Shown: positions 35,499-44,508 of the stretch, in pieces
How the letters are laid out: every line of letters begins with the position of its first letter
Position numbering within the stretch: position 1 is the stretch's first letter
Origin: CTSOIL-112 sp964293815
GTDB lineage: Bacteria; Pseudomonadota; Gammaproteobacteria; Burkholderiales; Burkholderiaceae
Direction of reading: 5' to 3'
Length of the DNA: 64,000 bases
Assembly: GCA_964293815.1 (NCBI GenBank)
Contig: CAXYYC010000002.1
Span: 78,184 to 142,183, forward strand
Notes under the pieces: model-generated
What the model was told of the DNA's origin: nothing
The model's database searches: none
The model's input: the letters and a program-made list of their open reading frames with translations, nothing else
Translations under genes and position numbers: made by a program

Positions 35499-36209
35499 TT
35501 ACACCGACTGCATTTGGCTCAATTCACCAATCCCTTTTTGCGCCAATGCCAGCAAACCGGTCAATTCGCCCGTAGAAAATGGCGCACCTTCAGCCGTACC
35601 TTGAATCTCGACGAAACCGCCTTTGCCGGTCATGACCACATTCATGTCGGTGTCGCAGTTGGAGTCCTCGTTGTAATCCAAATCCAGCAGAGGCACGCCA
35701 TCCACAATCCCCACGGAAATGGCGGCCACCGAGTCAATGATCGGGCTGTGCGTGATTTTACCCTGCGCGATTAACCACGCCACCGCATCAGCCAAAGCGA
35801 CATACGCGCCGGTAATGCTCGCGGTGCGCGTGCCGCCATCGGCCTGAATCACGTCGCAGTCAATCTGAATGGTGCGTTCGCCGAGTTGACGCAAATCAAC
35901 CACCGAGCGCAACGCACGACCAATCAGCCGCTGAATTTCCTGCGTGCGACCGGATTGCTTGCCACGAGCAGCTTCGCGGTCACTGCGTGTATGGGTTGAG
36001 CGCGGCAGCATGCCGTACTCCGCCGTGACCCAGCCCTCGCCACTGCCCTTTTTGTGTGGTGGCACTTTATCCAGCACACTGGCGGTGCATAGCACTTTGG
36101 TCTCGCCAAACTCGATCAAAACCGATCCTTCGGCATGTTTGGTATAGCCACGGCGGATGGTCACGGGGCGCAAACTATCGGGCGCGCGGTTGTCTTGTCG
36201 GTGTATCAT
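35499..36209 (-). CDS. rph: Ribonuclease PH
   Basis: A 236-residue phosphorolytic 3' exoribonuclease that trims tRNA. It has RPVTIRRGYTKHAEGSVLIEFG, the arginine-rich MLPRSTHTRSDREAARGKQSGRTQEIQRLIGRALR and VIQADGGTRTASITGAYVAL (phosphate-binding GTRTA). It is divergent from yicC, and the start codons are only 34 bases apart. Confidence 0.96.
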   Translation of the reverse strand: MIHRQDNRAPDSLRPVTIRRGYTKHAEGSVLIEFGETKVLCTASVLDKVPPHKKGSGEGWVTAEYGMLPRSTHTRSDREAARGKQSGRTQEIQRLIGRALRSVVDLRQLGERTIQIDCDVIQADGGTRTASITGAYVALADAVAWLIAQGKITHSPIIDSVAAISVGIVDGVPLLDLDYNEDSNCDTDMNVVMTGKGGFVEIQGTAEGAPFSTGELTGLLALAQKGIGELSQMQSV

Positions 36210-36243
36210 TATGCTTTCTTTCTTTGGTCAAAATCATAAACGT

Positions 36244-37212
36244 ATGAGTTCGCATTCTACCCAGCCCACCGCCAATGTTCAAATTTATAGCATGACCGGC
36301 TTCGGCCAAGCCCAAGTGGCTTCACAGCTATGCCGCCTGTCGATGCAATTAAAAAGCGTCAACAGCCGCTTTCTCGATTTGAGCATCAAACTGCCGGAGG
36401 AGCTGGCTCCATTTGAAGGGCAAATCCGCGAAACGCTGACGCGCGCGGTCAAGCGCGGCAAACTCGAATGCAAAATCAGCTGGCAAACACTCTTGCCCTC
36501 TGACGAAAACAGCTCGACGCAGTTAATCAACCACGATGCACTCCAGCAAGTACTCGCCCTGCAAAACGCGCTACAGGCGCAAGCGCCAAACGCCGCACCG
36601 CTCAACGTCAGCAGCTTGCTCAATTGGCCAGGCGTTGTGCCCAGCAGCGCGGGCGCAGCGGATGTGCTGGGCGCGGTCACGACGGAGCAAATGACCGAAC
36701 TGACGCAGGCCGCGTTGACGCAATTTTTAGCCAGCCGCGCGCACGAAGGCGCGCACCTGAAGCAAACCATTGTGGATCGACTGAATGCGATTGACAGCAT
36801 TGTCGCCGATTTGCGTGTGCAACTGCCCGAATTACTCGCGCATCAGGAGCAAAAACTGACCGAGCGTCTACTCAAGGCTTTGGACGCAGGCAAAAACGAT
36901 GTTGCCATCGCCACCTCCGCCATTCCACGCGAGGAGCTGCTCGAACGCATCAAACAAGAAGTCAGCCTGACCGCCATCCGCATTGACGTGGCCGAAGAAC
37001 TCGACCGATTGGACGGCCATCTGCGCAACGCCCGCCAAAATTTATCCGAGGGCGGTAATGTCGGCAAAAAGCTCGACTTTCTCATGCAAGAATTCAACCG
37101 CGAAGCCAATACGCTCGGCTCCAAATCCGCCAGCCTGACACAAACGCAAGCCTCGCTCGAGCTCAAACTCATCATTGAACAAATGCGTGAGCAGGTACAA
37201 AATTTGGAATAA
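36244..37212 (+). CDS. yicC: YicC family endoribonuclease
   Basis: A 322-residue protein with YSMTGFGQAQ near the N-terminus, LKSVNSRFLDLSIKLPEEL, a long helical middle and the conserved C-terminus DVAEELDRLDGHLRNARQNL, GKKLDFLMQEFNREANTLGSK. The family is now known to include a cation-dependent endoribonuclease. ATG 36244 lacks a clear ribosome site; Met at 36292 would match the E. coli start better. Next is gmk, a widely conserved pair. Confidence 0.92.
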   Translation: MSSHSTQPTANVQIYSMTGFGQAQVASQLCRLSMQLKSVNSRFLDLSIKLPEELAPFEGQIRETLTRAVKRGKLECKISWQTLLPSDENSSTQLINHDALQQVLALQNALQAQAPNAAPLNVSSLLNWPGVVPSSAGAADVLGAVTTEQMTELTQAALTQFLASRAHEGAHLKQTIVDRLNAIDSIVADLRVQLPELLAHQEQKLTERLLKALDAGKNDVAIATSAIPREELLERIKQEVSLTAIRIDVAEELDRLDGHLRNARQNLSEGGNVGKKLDFLMQEFNREANTLGSKSASLTQTQASLELKLIIEQMREQVQNLE

Positions 37213-37248
37213 CCCGAGTCAGAAACCCAACACACAGCAGGAAGTGAT

Positions 37249-37890
37249 ATGAACCATCCTCTTTCAAATGCCTACATCGGTAGCCTATTTGTCGTCATCG
37301 CCCCCAGCGGCGCAGGCAAGTCATCGCTCGTCAATGAATTGCTCAAAAATGATGACAATATCCTATTGTCCGTTTCACACACCACGCGCGCGCCGCGCAT
37401 CGGCGAGGTTGACGGCGTAGCCTATCATTTCACCACAGTGGACAATTTTTTGGCTGACCGCGCCGCAGGCAACTTCATCGAGTCCGCCGAGGTTCATGGC
37501 AATTACTACGGCACTTCAAAGGATTGGATTATCTCGGCTCTGACTTCGGGTAAAGACGTTTTGCTCGAAATTGACTGGCAAGGTGCGCAACAGGTGCGCG
37601 CGCATTTTCCCAATATGATCGGCATTTTCATCCTGCCGCCATCGATGGAAGCCTTGAACGAGCGCCTGCACAAACGCGGTACGGATGCCGAAGACGTAAT
37701 CACCAGACGGCTGGCGGCGGCCAAAAATGAAATGGCGCACGCAGATGAGTGTGAATATGTTATCATTAATCACCTATTTTCCACCGCTTTGGCGCAATTG
37801 CAGCAGATAGTTGGCGCGTCACGATTGCGGTTTGCCTCGCAACAGGCACGTTATCCCGATATATTCAAAGATTTGATGACGCTGGTTTAA
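37249..37890 (+). CDS. gmk: Guanylate kinase
   Basis: A 213-residue GMP kinase. P-loop APSGAGKSSL (about 17-26), GMP-binding SHTTRAPRIGEVDGVAYHF and ADRAAGNFIESAEVHGNYYGTS, and LLEIDWQGAQQVR. AGGAAGTGAT precedes the ATG. It sits in the yicC-gmk-rpoZ-spoT run, which links guanine-nucleotide synthesis to alarmone control. Confidence 0.97.
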   Translation: MNHPLSNAYIGSLFVVIAPSGAGKSSLVNELLKNDDNILLSVSHTTRAPRIGEVDGVAYHFTTVDNFLADRAAGNFIESAEVHGNYYGTSKDWIISALTSGKDVLLEIDWQGAQQVRAHFPNMIGIFILPPSMEALNERLHKRGTDAEDVITRRLAAAKNEMAHADECEYVIINHLFSTALAQLQQIVGASRLRFASQQARYPDIFKDLMTLV

Positions 37891-37949
37891 AACCAAAACG
37901 TATTAAACCAGTGACTGATGATATTTGAACTTGATTGAAAGAGTAAAAA

Positions 37950-38153
37950 ATGGCACGCATTACCGTAGAAGATTGTTTGAAAAATATTCCCAACCGCTTT
38001 GACATGACTTTATCTGCGACCTACCGCGCACGTCAATTGGCACAAGGGCACAGCCCAAAAATCGCCAGCAACGATAAACCAACCGTGACCGCACTGCGCG
38101 AAATCGCCGCAGGTGAAGTGGGCACCGAAATGTTGCTCAAAGTACCGAATTGA
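37950..38153 (+). CDS. rpoZ: RNA polymerase omega subunit
   Basis: A 67-residue omega subunit opening MARITVEDCLKNIPNRFDMTL with TYRARQLAQG and PTVTALREIAAGEVG. Omega helps assemble RNA polymerase and forms part of the ppGpp-binding site in proteobacteria. It is followed by its own terminator and then spoT. Confidence 0.96.
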   Translation: MARITVEDCLKNIPNRFDMTLSATYRARQLAQGHSPKIASNDKPTVTALREIAAGEVGTEMLLKVPN

Positions 38154-38171
38154 TCTGCCCTGTTTGATCGA

Positions 38172-38199
38172 CAAGCCATTGTTTCAATGGCTTTTTTTG
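38172..38199 (+). terminator. Terminator between rpoZ and spoT
   Basis: AAGCCATTG, loop TTTC, CAATGGCTT followed by T6. It may attenuate read-through into spoT. Confidence 0.85.
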
Positions 38200-38239
38200 C
38201 CTATAACCGAACCGCATATTGACCTAAAAACGATTACCT

Positions 38240-40528
38240 ATGTCCGACGAGCAGAACACGACCCAGCCAACCACGGAGCAAGCGTTCCACGCGACCAGCT
38301 TCACCACGGCGGTGTCACCCGAACATAAAAAGCAACACGCCGAGTTGATTAAAACCGGCTTGGACGGCTTGTTCGGGCAACTGCGCAACTATTTGTCGGA
38401 GCAGGAATGCGCCCGAATTCGTGCGGCCTTTGCTGTGGCCGATGCGGCGCATTTGGGGCAATACCGTCAAACCGGCGAACCCTATATCACCCATCCGATT
38501 GCGGTAGCGACGCTGTGCGCGACGTGGAAACTTGATTCGCAGTCAATCAAGGCTGCCTTGCTACACGACGTTTTGGAAGACAGCGGCATTGACAAAATCA
38601 CGCTGGCGAATCAATTCGGCGCGCCGGTAGCCAATTTGGTCGATGGACTGTCCAAACTGGACAAGCTGCATTTTGATAGCAAAGAGGCGCAGCAGGCCGA
38701 GAGCTTTCGCAAAATGCTGCTCGCGATGGCCGACGATGTGCGCGTCATTCTCATCAAACTGGCCGACCGTCTGCACAACCTCTCGACGATGGAGACCATG
38801 CGCGCGGACAAGCGCAAACGCATTGCGCAGGAAACCCTTGAAATCTACGCCCCGATTGCGCATCGACTCGGATTGGACGATATTTATCGCCAACTCGAAG
38901 ACCTCTGTTTTGAGCAAATTCATCCCTGGCGCGCACGCATACTGCGCGAAGCACTGAAGGGTTCGCGTCAAGTCAAACGCGAACTGTTTGGTAAAGTCAT
39001 TCACCAGATTCGTGAGAGTTTTGCCAGTGCGCAGATTCAGGCCGATATTTTTGGCCGTGAGAAAAACCTTGCCAGCACCTACCACAAGATGAAAAACAAA
39101 AAGCTGTCGCTGTCCAAAGTCATGGACGTGTACGGCTTTCGTGTGCTGGTCAATACGCGTAGCGACTGCTATCTGAGCTTAGGGATTTTGCACGGCCTGT
39201 TCAACCCCGTGCCCGGCCGTTTCAAAGACTACATCGCCATTCCCAAGAAAAACGGCTACCAATCACTGCACACCGTGGTCTTGAACCATGTGGGCAAACC
39301 GATGGAATTTCAAATCCGTAGCCACGAAATGGAGCGCATCGCCGAATCCGGCATCGCCACGCACTGGCTGTACAAAGAAAGCGACGACAGCTTCTCCGAT
39401 GTGCAAAAACAATCGCATCTGACCCTGCAATCACTGCTGCACATTCAGCAAAAAACCAACGACTCCATCGAGTTTCTCGAACACATCAAGGTCGATTTGT
39501 CACCCGATGCGGTTTACGTATTCACACCGAAATCAAAAATCCTCAGCCTCCCGCGCCAAGCAAGTGCGCTCGATTTCGCCTACGCCATTCACACCGACAT
39601 TGGCAATCGCGCCGTCAGCGCCATCATCAACGGTGTAGACAGCCCAATCAGCCAAGAGCTGCATAACGGCGACCGTGTGCAAATCATCACCGACGCCGCC
39701 GCACACCCTGCGCCAATTTGGCTCAAATGGGTCAAAACCAGCAAAGCGCGCATGGAGTTGCGCCACTACTTCAAAACCCAGCGGCTCGCGGAATCCGCGC
39801 TACTGGGCGAGCAGCTGCTGCGTCAATCGATCGAGCACATCAATCTGCCCTACCCCGACGAAGTCAAAGACGGCTGGGAGCGGCTCATGGCCGACGTCGG
39901 TAGCAAATCGCAAGAAGAGCTCCTGTCCGAAATCGGCCTCGGCATTCGTTATGCCAATATCACCGCACAACGCTGGCTGTTCCTCAACCAAACGCGCGAC
40001 GCCAGCGCATCGCAAAAAGCCATCCTCGAAGCCTCCGAAGAAGCCTTGGTCAAAAGCGATACCGAACGTCTGGTTATTCGCGGTGATGAAACCAACACCG
40101 TCACCCTATCCAAATGCTGTCGTCCAATTCGCGGCGACAGCATCATCGGCTACCTGCAGAAAAAGCAAGGGCTCATCGTTCACACCTCCGACTGCCCGAC
40201 TGCTCGCGCCCAGCGCAACATCGACAACCTGCGCTGGATCGACCTCGAATGGGACACAGAGACCGATTTAAACATCAACTTCCCCGTCGCACTATCCATC
40301 ATTGCAGTGAATGAAAAAGGCCTGCTGGCCAAAGTCGCCAGCCGCATCGCCGATGCAGGCGCCAATATCGCCGATGTCTCGCTCGAAACCCAAAGCGGCG
40401 ACGCAGACATCCGCGTCATCATCGACGTCACCGACCGCTCACACCTCGCACAGGTCTTCAAAGCCGTGCGCACCCTGCGCCAAGTCAAAAAAATCAGCCG
40501 CCGGTTCAGCAAACCCAGCAAAAACTAA
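38240..40528 (+). CDS. spoT: Bifunctional (p)ppGpp synthetase/hydrolase SpoT
   Basis: A 762-residue RelA/SpoT enzyme. Its hydrolase domain keeps YITHPIAVA and ALLHDVLEDSG (HD and ED, about 75-115). The synthetase domain keeps VYGFRVLV and GRFKDYIAIPKKNGYQSLHTVVLN (about 310-355). TGS (VYVFTPKSKILSLPRQASALDFAY), a conserved-cysteine stretch (SKCCRPIRGDSIIGY) and a C-terminal ACT domain follow. All key motifs for both activities are present. The region after rpoZ ends with a terminator, so spoT may have its own promoter near 38200. Confidence 0.96.
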   Translation: MSDEQNTTQPTTEQAFHATSFTTAVSPEHKKQHAELIKTGLDGLFGQLRNYLSEQECARIRAAFAVADAAHLGQYRQTGEPYITHPIAVATLCATWKLDSQSIKAALLHDVLEDSGIDKITLANQFGAPVANLVDGLSKLDKLHFDSKEAQQAESFRKMLLAMADDVRVILIKLADRLHNLSTMETMRADKRKRIAQETLEIYAPIAHRLGLDDIYRQLEDLCFEQIHPWRARILREALKGSRQVKRELFGKVIHQIRESFASAQIQADIFGREKNLASTYHKMKNKKLSLSKVMDVYGFRVLVNTRSDCYLSLGILHGLFNPVPGRFKDYIAIPKKNGYQSLHTVVLNHVGKPMEFQIRSHEMERIAESGIATHWLYKESDDSFSDVQKQSHLTLQSLLHIQQKTNDSIEFLEHIKVDLSPDAVYVFTPKSKILSLPRQASALDFAYAIHTDIGNRAVSAIINGVDSPISQELHNGDRVQIITDAAAHPAPIWLKWVKTSKARMELRHYFKTQRLAESALLGEQLLRQSIEHINLPYPDEVKDGWERLMADVGSKSQEELLSEIGLGIRYANITAQRWLFLNQTRDASASQKAILEASEEALVKSDTERLVIRGDETNTVTLSKCCRPIRGDSIIGYLQKKQGLIVHTSDCPTARAQRNIDNLRWIDLEWDTETDLNINFPVALSIIAVNEKGLLAKVASRIADAGANIADVSLETQSGDADIRVIIDVTDRSHLAQVFKAVRTLRQVKKISRRFSKPSKN

Positions 40529-41221
40529 ATGAATCAGCCAGCACCCACCGCAACACCCGAGACACCCGAGGCACTCGAACAACGCATCAACGACGCATTA
40601 CCGCAAACCCAATGCACCCAATGCGGCTACAACGGCTGTGCACCCTACGCCCACGCCATCGCATTTCACAACGAACCCATCAACCAATGTCCACCAGGTG
40701 GCGCAGCAGGCATCGCCCAACTCGCACACATCACCAGCCGCCCCATTATTCCGCTCAATCCGGAACACGGCATTGAACAACCCCTGCGCGTCGCCTACAT
40801 CATCGAAGACCAATGCATCGGCTGCACCAAATGCATCCAAGCCTGCCCCGTAGACGCCATCGTCGGCGCTGCCAAACTCATGCACACCGTCATCGCGGAG
40901 CGCTGTAACGGCTGCGAACTGTGCGTACCGCCCTGCCCCGTAGACTGCATCCAAATGCCGCCGGCCGCCGATCCCGATTGGACGCGCGAACGCGCCCATG
41001 CCTCACGAGCACAGTACCAATTTCGCAATGAACGCCTAAAAAGAGAAAAAATCGAACGCGATGAACGCCGCCATCAAAAACTCGAACACAAACACGCCGA
41101 CTTCACCGCCGAACACCCGCCGACACAAATCGAGAACGACGACATTGAGCGCAAACGCGCCAGCATCGAAGCCGCGCTGGCACGAGCACGCGCGCGACGG
41201 GGAAATATCAAGCCATCTTAA
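40529..41221 (+). CDS. rnfB: RnfB/RsxB-like ferredoxin-type iron-sulfur protein
   Basis: A 230-residue protein with an N-terminal four-cysteine cluster motif (CTQCGYNGCAPYAHAI...NQCPPGG, about 31-55) and two 4Fe-4S ferredoxin motifs (CIGCTKCIQACPVDAI and CNGCELCVPPCPVDCI). The C-terminal third is charged and helical with many Lys, Glu and Arg. It lacks the membrane helix of full RnfB, and no other rnf gene is nearby, so it may act alone as an electron carrier. Its ATG directly abuts the spoT stop. Confidence 0.85.
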   Translation: MNQPAPTATPETPEALEQRINDALPQTQCTQCGYNGCAPYAHAIAFHNEPINQCPPGGAAGIAQLAHITSRPIIPLNPEHGIEQPLRVAYIIEDQCIGCTKCIQACPVDAIVGAAKLMHTVIAERCNGCELCVPPCPVDCIQMPPAADPDWTRERAHASRAQYQFRNERLKREKIERDERRHQKLEHKHADFTAEHPPTQIENDDIERKRASIEAALARARARRGNIKPS

Positions 41222-41364
41222 AGTAAAGAAGTTATTAACCCAAATACCAAGTTAGTGTATATTGAATTTTCAGAAATGTAAGCCCACCATTTATTAATGG
41301 TAATTAGTTAAGCCCATACCAACAGATTTCTATAATCATACTGGACTAATCTAATTACTTGCAT

Positions 41365-41871
41365 TTACCAAGTGAGTATGGCTCTGGTTTCTTCATTATC
41401 TTTAATTTCAACTGGTTGACCAACAACACCCCCTTGTAAATCATACCCTGCCTGCCACGTTACAGTTGTTGATACTGCATAATTTCCATTGGGAAGTCCT
41501 TTAAATTCAAATTTGCCATCACCATCCGCGACAGTCGTTCGGCGTGCTTTAATAAAATTCTCACTTTGAGGTGGTAAAAAATTCCGATTGTAATAATATT
41601 TACCGGCCTCATTCCACCAGTTGATGCCTGTAGTAGTTAAAGGATCTAAAGTAACTGTTCGCCCTGCTGCCTTCACTACACCACCACCATTTTGGGTTAA
41701 AAAGGCTTGCCCGCTTAAACTTCCTGTCCCCTTTTTCATATAATGAACGTATTCTGCCTCAGTCTCACTCGTTGGCTTATTCCATTCTGGGGTGTGTATA
41801 TTGGCACAACCGCCAAATATCACTGCAGAACCAAAAATAACAACCCATTTTATATAAGATATATTTTTCAT
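41365..41871 (-). CDS. Hypothetical lipoprotein, AT-rich
   Basis: A 168-residue lipoprotein with lipobox FGGC (Cys near residue 22). The C-terminal half (ADGDGKFEFKGLPNGNYAVSTTVTWQAGYD) fits a carboxypeptidase-regulatory-like beta-sandwich, common on surface proteins. The DNA is clearly AT-rich compared with neighbours and flanked by AT-rich spacers (41222-41364 and 41872-41999), which hints at transfer. Function unknown. Confidence 0.75.
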   Translation of the reverse strand: MKNISYIKWVVIFGSAVIFGGCANIHTPEWNKPTSETEAEYVHYMKKGTGSLSGQAFLTQNGGGVVKAAGRTVTLDPLTTTGINWWNEAGKYYYNRNFLPPQSENFIKARRTTVADGDGKFEFKGLPNGNYAVSTTVTWQAGYDLQGGVVGQPVEIKDNEETRAILTW

Positions 41872-41999
41872 ATTTTCCCTTAGAGAGTAAGTAAAGATAG
41901 CGATTCTATATAATTTACGGCAATTCTTATACTGTGTCCAGTATTTTGGGAATCAAGTACATTGACCATAGGTTCAAGACATAACTATCAGCAACCATG

Positions 42000-42419
42000 C
42001 TATTCTTTCAAATACGCCAACACCTGATCATACTCCCGCAAGCGTGCATAATCCTCCGCGGTTGGATTGCTGATGCGCGCGAGGTTCATATTGTCCGCGA
42101 CATCGGCGAGTTTGACCTGTAAAGCCAATGGATTGGCTTTCGCACGCGCGGCGGCATCAATGCGTTTTTCACCTGAGCGTTTGGTCAAGGCTTCAACGGC
42201 ACCAATGATTTCATCATCGAAACCTGCTGCGCTTAAGTCTTGATAAGTAACGGCGGTGTCTTCGATCACGTCGTGCAGTATGGCGACGATGCGCGCACGC
42301 TCGTCACTCTGCGCCAGCGCCACACGCATGGGATGGCAGATATAGGGCGCGCCAGCGAGGTCGTATTGGCCTTTATGTGCCTGCGCAGCCAGTGCAAGCG
42401 CATCTTCGAATGTGGACAT
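42000..42419 (-). CDS. Single-domain HD hydrolase, small alarmone hydrolase-like
   Basis: A 139-residue HD protein from ATG 42419. Its motifs match the hydrolase domain of SpoT/MESH1: PYICHPMRVA, AILHDVIEDT and VKLADVADNMN (about 48-110). There is no synthetase, TGS or ACT domain. It may hydrolyse (p)ppGpp or a related nucleotide; other HD substrates are possible. It is about 3.8 kb from spoT on the opposite strand. Confidence 0.82.
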   Translation of the reverse strand: MSTFEDALALAAQAHKGQYDLAGAPYICHPMRVALAQSDERARIVAILHDVIEDTAVTYQDLSAAGFDDEIIGAVEALTKRSGEKRIDAAARAKANPLALQVKLADVADNMNLARISNPTAEDYARLREYDQVLAYLKE

Positions 42420-42454
42420 GAGTTTTTTCCGATGATTATTTTGATGTTTGGGTA

Positions 42455-42487
42455 GAAAAAACGCCTGCGGGTGCAAGCGTTTTTGAT
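42455..42487. terminator. Terminator for pssA
   Basis: AACGC-TGC stem, GGG loop and GCA-GCGTT with T5 on both sides. On the minus strand it ends the psd-pssA transcript. Confidence 0.65.
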
Positions 42488-42488
42488 A

Positions 42489-43298
42489 TCAGGTTTTGCG
42501 TTGTTTTTTCAGCGATTCGCCTTTTGACCAGCGCCACAGCCACATGATATAGCCGGATAGCGCATAGGCGACAAACAGGCCAAACAGTGCGAACGGCGGC
42601 CATGCGATGATGCACAGCATGATGCCGACGAACATCAGCAGTTTGACGAAAGGAACGGAGTGTTGCAAATCCATGGCCTTACCACTGTAATAGCGCACAT
42701 TGGTAATCATCGATAATCCGGCAAACAGCGTGACGACAATCGCAATATACGGGATTGCTTCGGCCGGAATCGGCAGGTCTTTTTCTTCAACCAGCCAAAC
42801 CATACCGGCCATCAGTGCCGCAGCCGACGGACTGGGTAGACCTTGGAAAAATCGTTTGTCGATGACATCGGTATTGATGTTAAATCGCGCCAAGCGCAGA
42901 GCCGCGCAGACCGTATAGATAAAGGCGACAATCAGCCCCAAGCGCCCTGTACCCAGACCGTGTAATTGCCATTCGTATACGACCAACGCCGGTGCGACAC
43001 CAAATGAAACCATATCGGCAAGGCTATCGTATTGTTCACCAAAAGCACTTTGGGTATTGGTCAATCGCGCCACACGCCCATCCATGCCATCGAGTACCAT
43101 CGCGCAGAAAATCGCCACGGCTGCGATATTAAACTCATGGCTCATGGCTTTGACAATGGCGAAAAATCCGGCGAACAATGCCGCTGTCGTGAACGCATTG
43201 GGCAGTAAATAAATCGCCCGATGACGCGCAGGAATATGTCCCGCCTCGCGGCCATATTCATCAATGACTTTAATGTCAGATTGAGCGTGTTCAGTCAT
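42489..43298 (-). CDS. pssA: CDP-diacylglycerol-serine O-phosphatidyltransferase
   Basis: A 269-residue integral membrane enzyme making phosphatidylserine. Its CDP-alcohol phosphotransferase motif is DGMDGRVARLTNTQSAFGEQYDSLADMVSFGVAPA (about 72-106, the D(X2)DG(X2)AR(X8)G(X3)D(X3)D pattern). It has about seven membrane helices. It lies after psd on the same strand, so both steps to phosphatidylethanolamine are adjacent. Confidence 0.95.
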   Translation of the reverse strand: MTEHAQSDIKVIDEYGREAGHIPARHRAIYLLPNAFTTAALFAGFFAIVKAMSHEFNIAAVAIFCAMVLDGMDGRVARLTNTQSAFGEQYDSLADMVSFGVAPALVVYEWQLHGLGTGRLGLIVAFIYTVCAALRLARFNINTDVIDKRFFQGLPSPSAAALMAGMVWLVEEKDLPIPAEAIPYIAIVVTLFAGLSMITNVRYYSGKAMDLQHSVPFVKLLMFVGIMLCIIAWPPFALFGLFVAYALSGYIMWLWRWSKGESLKKQRKT

Positions 43299-43346
43299 TT
43301 TTTCCTCTAATTAGGCGTACAGCGTTTATTTTTATTCAACTTCTGC

Positions 43347-44069
43347 TCAAGCAGTCTCAGCAACAGCCTCAGCAACAGCCTCAGCGGACGTTGTAGATTC
43401 CGTCGTTTGTGCCGAATGATCTGCCAATGTGGCCAAAATTGTCGTCGTAGCCGACACCTTATCACCAATAGCGACGCGCGGCATGGCATCAACTGGCAGA
43501 TACACGTCCACGCGCGAACCGAAACGAATGAAGCCGTAGCGCTCGCCGCGTTTGGCCTGATGACCCACGCCAACGTAGCACAAAATGCGTCGCGCGATCA
43601 GCCCTGCAACCTGCACCGATGTCACCATTTGACCGTCTGCGGTGTGCAACACCAACGCATTGCGCTCGTTTTGCTCAGAGGCTTTGGCCAAATCGGCATT
43701 GAAAAATTTACCAGGGAAGTATTGCGCTTTGACTACCGTACCATCAACCGGCATACGGTTCGAATGCACATTAAATACGTTCATAAATACGCTGATTTTC
43801 AAGGCTTCACGTTCACCATAAACATCATATACTTTGTCCACCACGATCACGCGCCCATCAGCGGGTGACAGCACCGCATTCGGCGTACTCGGAATATCAC
43901 GCGCCGGATCGCGGAAAAATTGAATCACAAACGCGGCAATGATGTAGAACGGCCACGCCCAGCCGAAGCCGCCCAAAAAGTGGATAAACAAGGCCAAAAA
44001 TACGGCGATGCCCATGAATACCCAACCTTCTTTGGCGAAAATCGGATGCGGATAATTAGATGCTGACAT
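43347..44069 (-). CDS. psd: Phosphatidylserine decarboxylase proenzyme (short form)
   Basis: A 240-residue short-form PSD. The self-cleavage site that makes the pyruvoyl group is in GFIRFGSRVDVYLP (Gly-Ser, about 186). A membrane anchor sits at about 15-50, and the GRVIVVDKV and NVFNVHSNRMPVDG motifs are present. The C-terminal 25 residues are a low-complexity ATT/AEAVAE tail from repeated CTCAGCAACAGC units (43353-43385) and are not part of the fold. Confidence 0.93.
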   Translation of the reverse strand: MSASNYPHPIFAKEGWVFMGIAVFLALFIHFLGGFGWAWPFYIIAAFVIQFFRDPARDIPSTPNAVLSPADGRVIVVDKVYDVYGEREALKISVFMNVFNVHSNRMPVDGTVVKAQYFPGKFFNADLAKASEQNERNALVLHTADGQMVTSVQVAGLIARRILCYVGVGHQAKRGERYGFIRFGSRVDVYLPVDAMPRVAIGDKVSATTTILATLADHSAQTTESTTSAEAVAEAVAETA

Positions 44070-44508
44070 AAAAACTCTCTTACTTAAAATCGTGAATGAA
44101 TCCAGACGCCTGAATGTTTTGCCCCAAAATCATTGGTGCGATTGCGCGATTGTACGAATACGAAAACACAACACGCGGCGGGCGAAACGACGTCCATCAA
44201 ACATCATTTTACTTGATTTTGCCCCGTACTCCTAAAAAAGTAGGTTGATGCGTTTTGTAACGCCCAAACGATTCACTCAATTCAGTCCTTATTCGTGGCA
44301 TTAGGCAGAGTATGTGCGTCTTCCTGCGGCATTTGGACGAGATCGGCGAGGCTCAAATGCGCAGAATCATTCAAAAGCACACAGCAACAGTGCTAAAATG
44401 GCGAGTTAAATTTTCTGAGATTCGGGATTATTTTCATTAATTTTTTTCTATATCCAACCGAGTGGACGTATTTTTTAGTCCATTTTTTATGTTCTTAATC
44501 AATTTATC
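44070..44508. other. Gene-free spacer upstream of the sodium symporter
   Basis: Divergent spacer between psd and the symporter gene. I see no tRNA, terminator or supported gene. A 41-codon frame starts at 44312 but has no ribosome site or recognisable product. The spacer is AT-rich near 44420-44500, where the symporter promoter is expected. Confidence 0.5.

Noticed and set aside
44312..44440. Short 41-codon frame upstream of the sodium symporter
   Set aside because: It has no ribosome site or recognisable product and lies in a promoter-type spacer.
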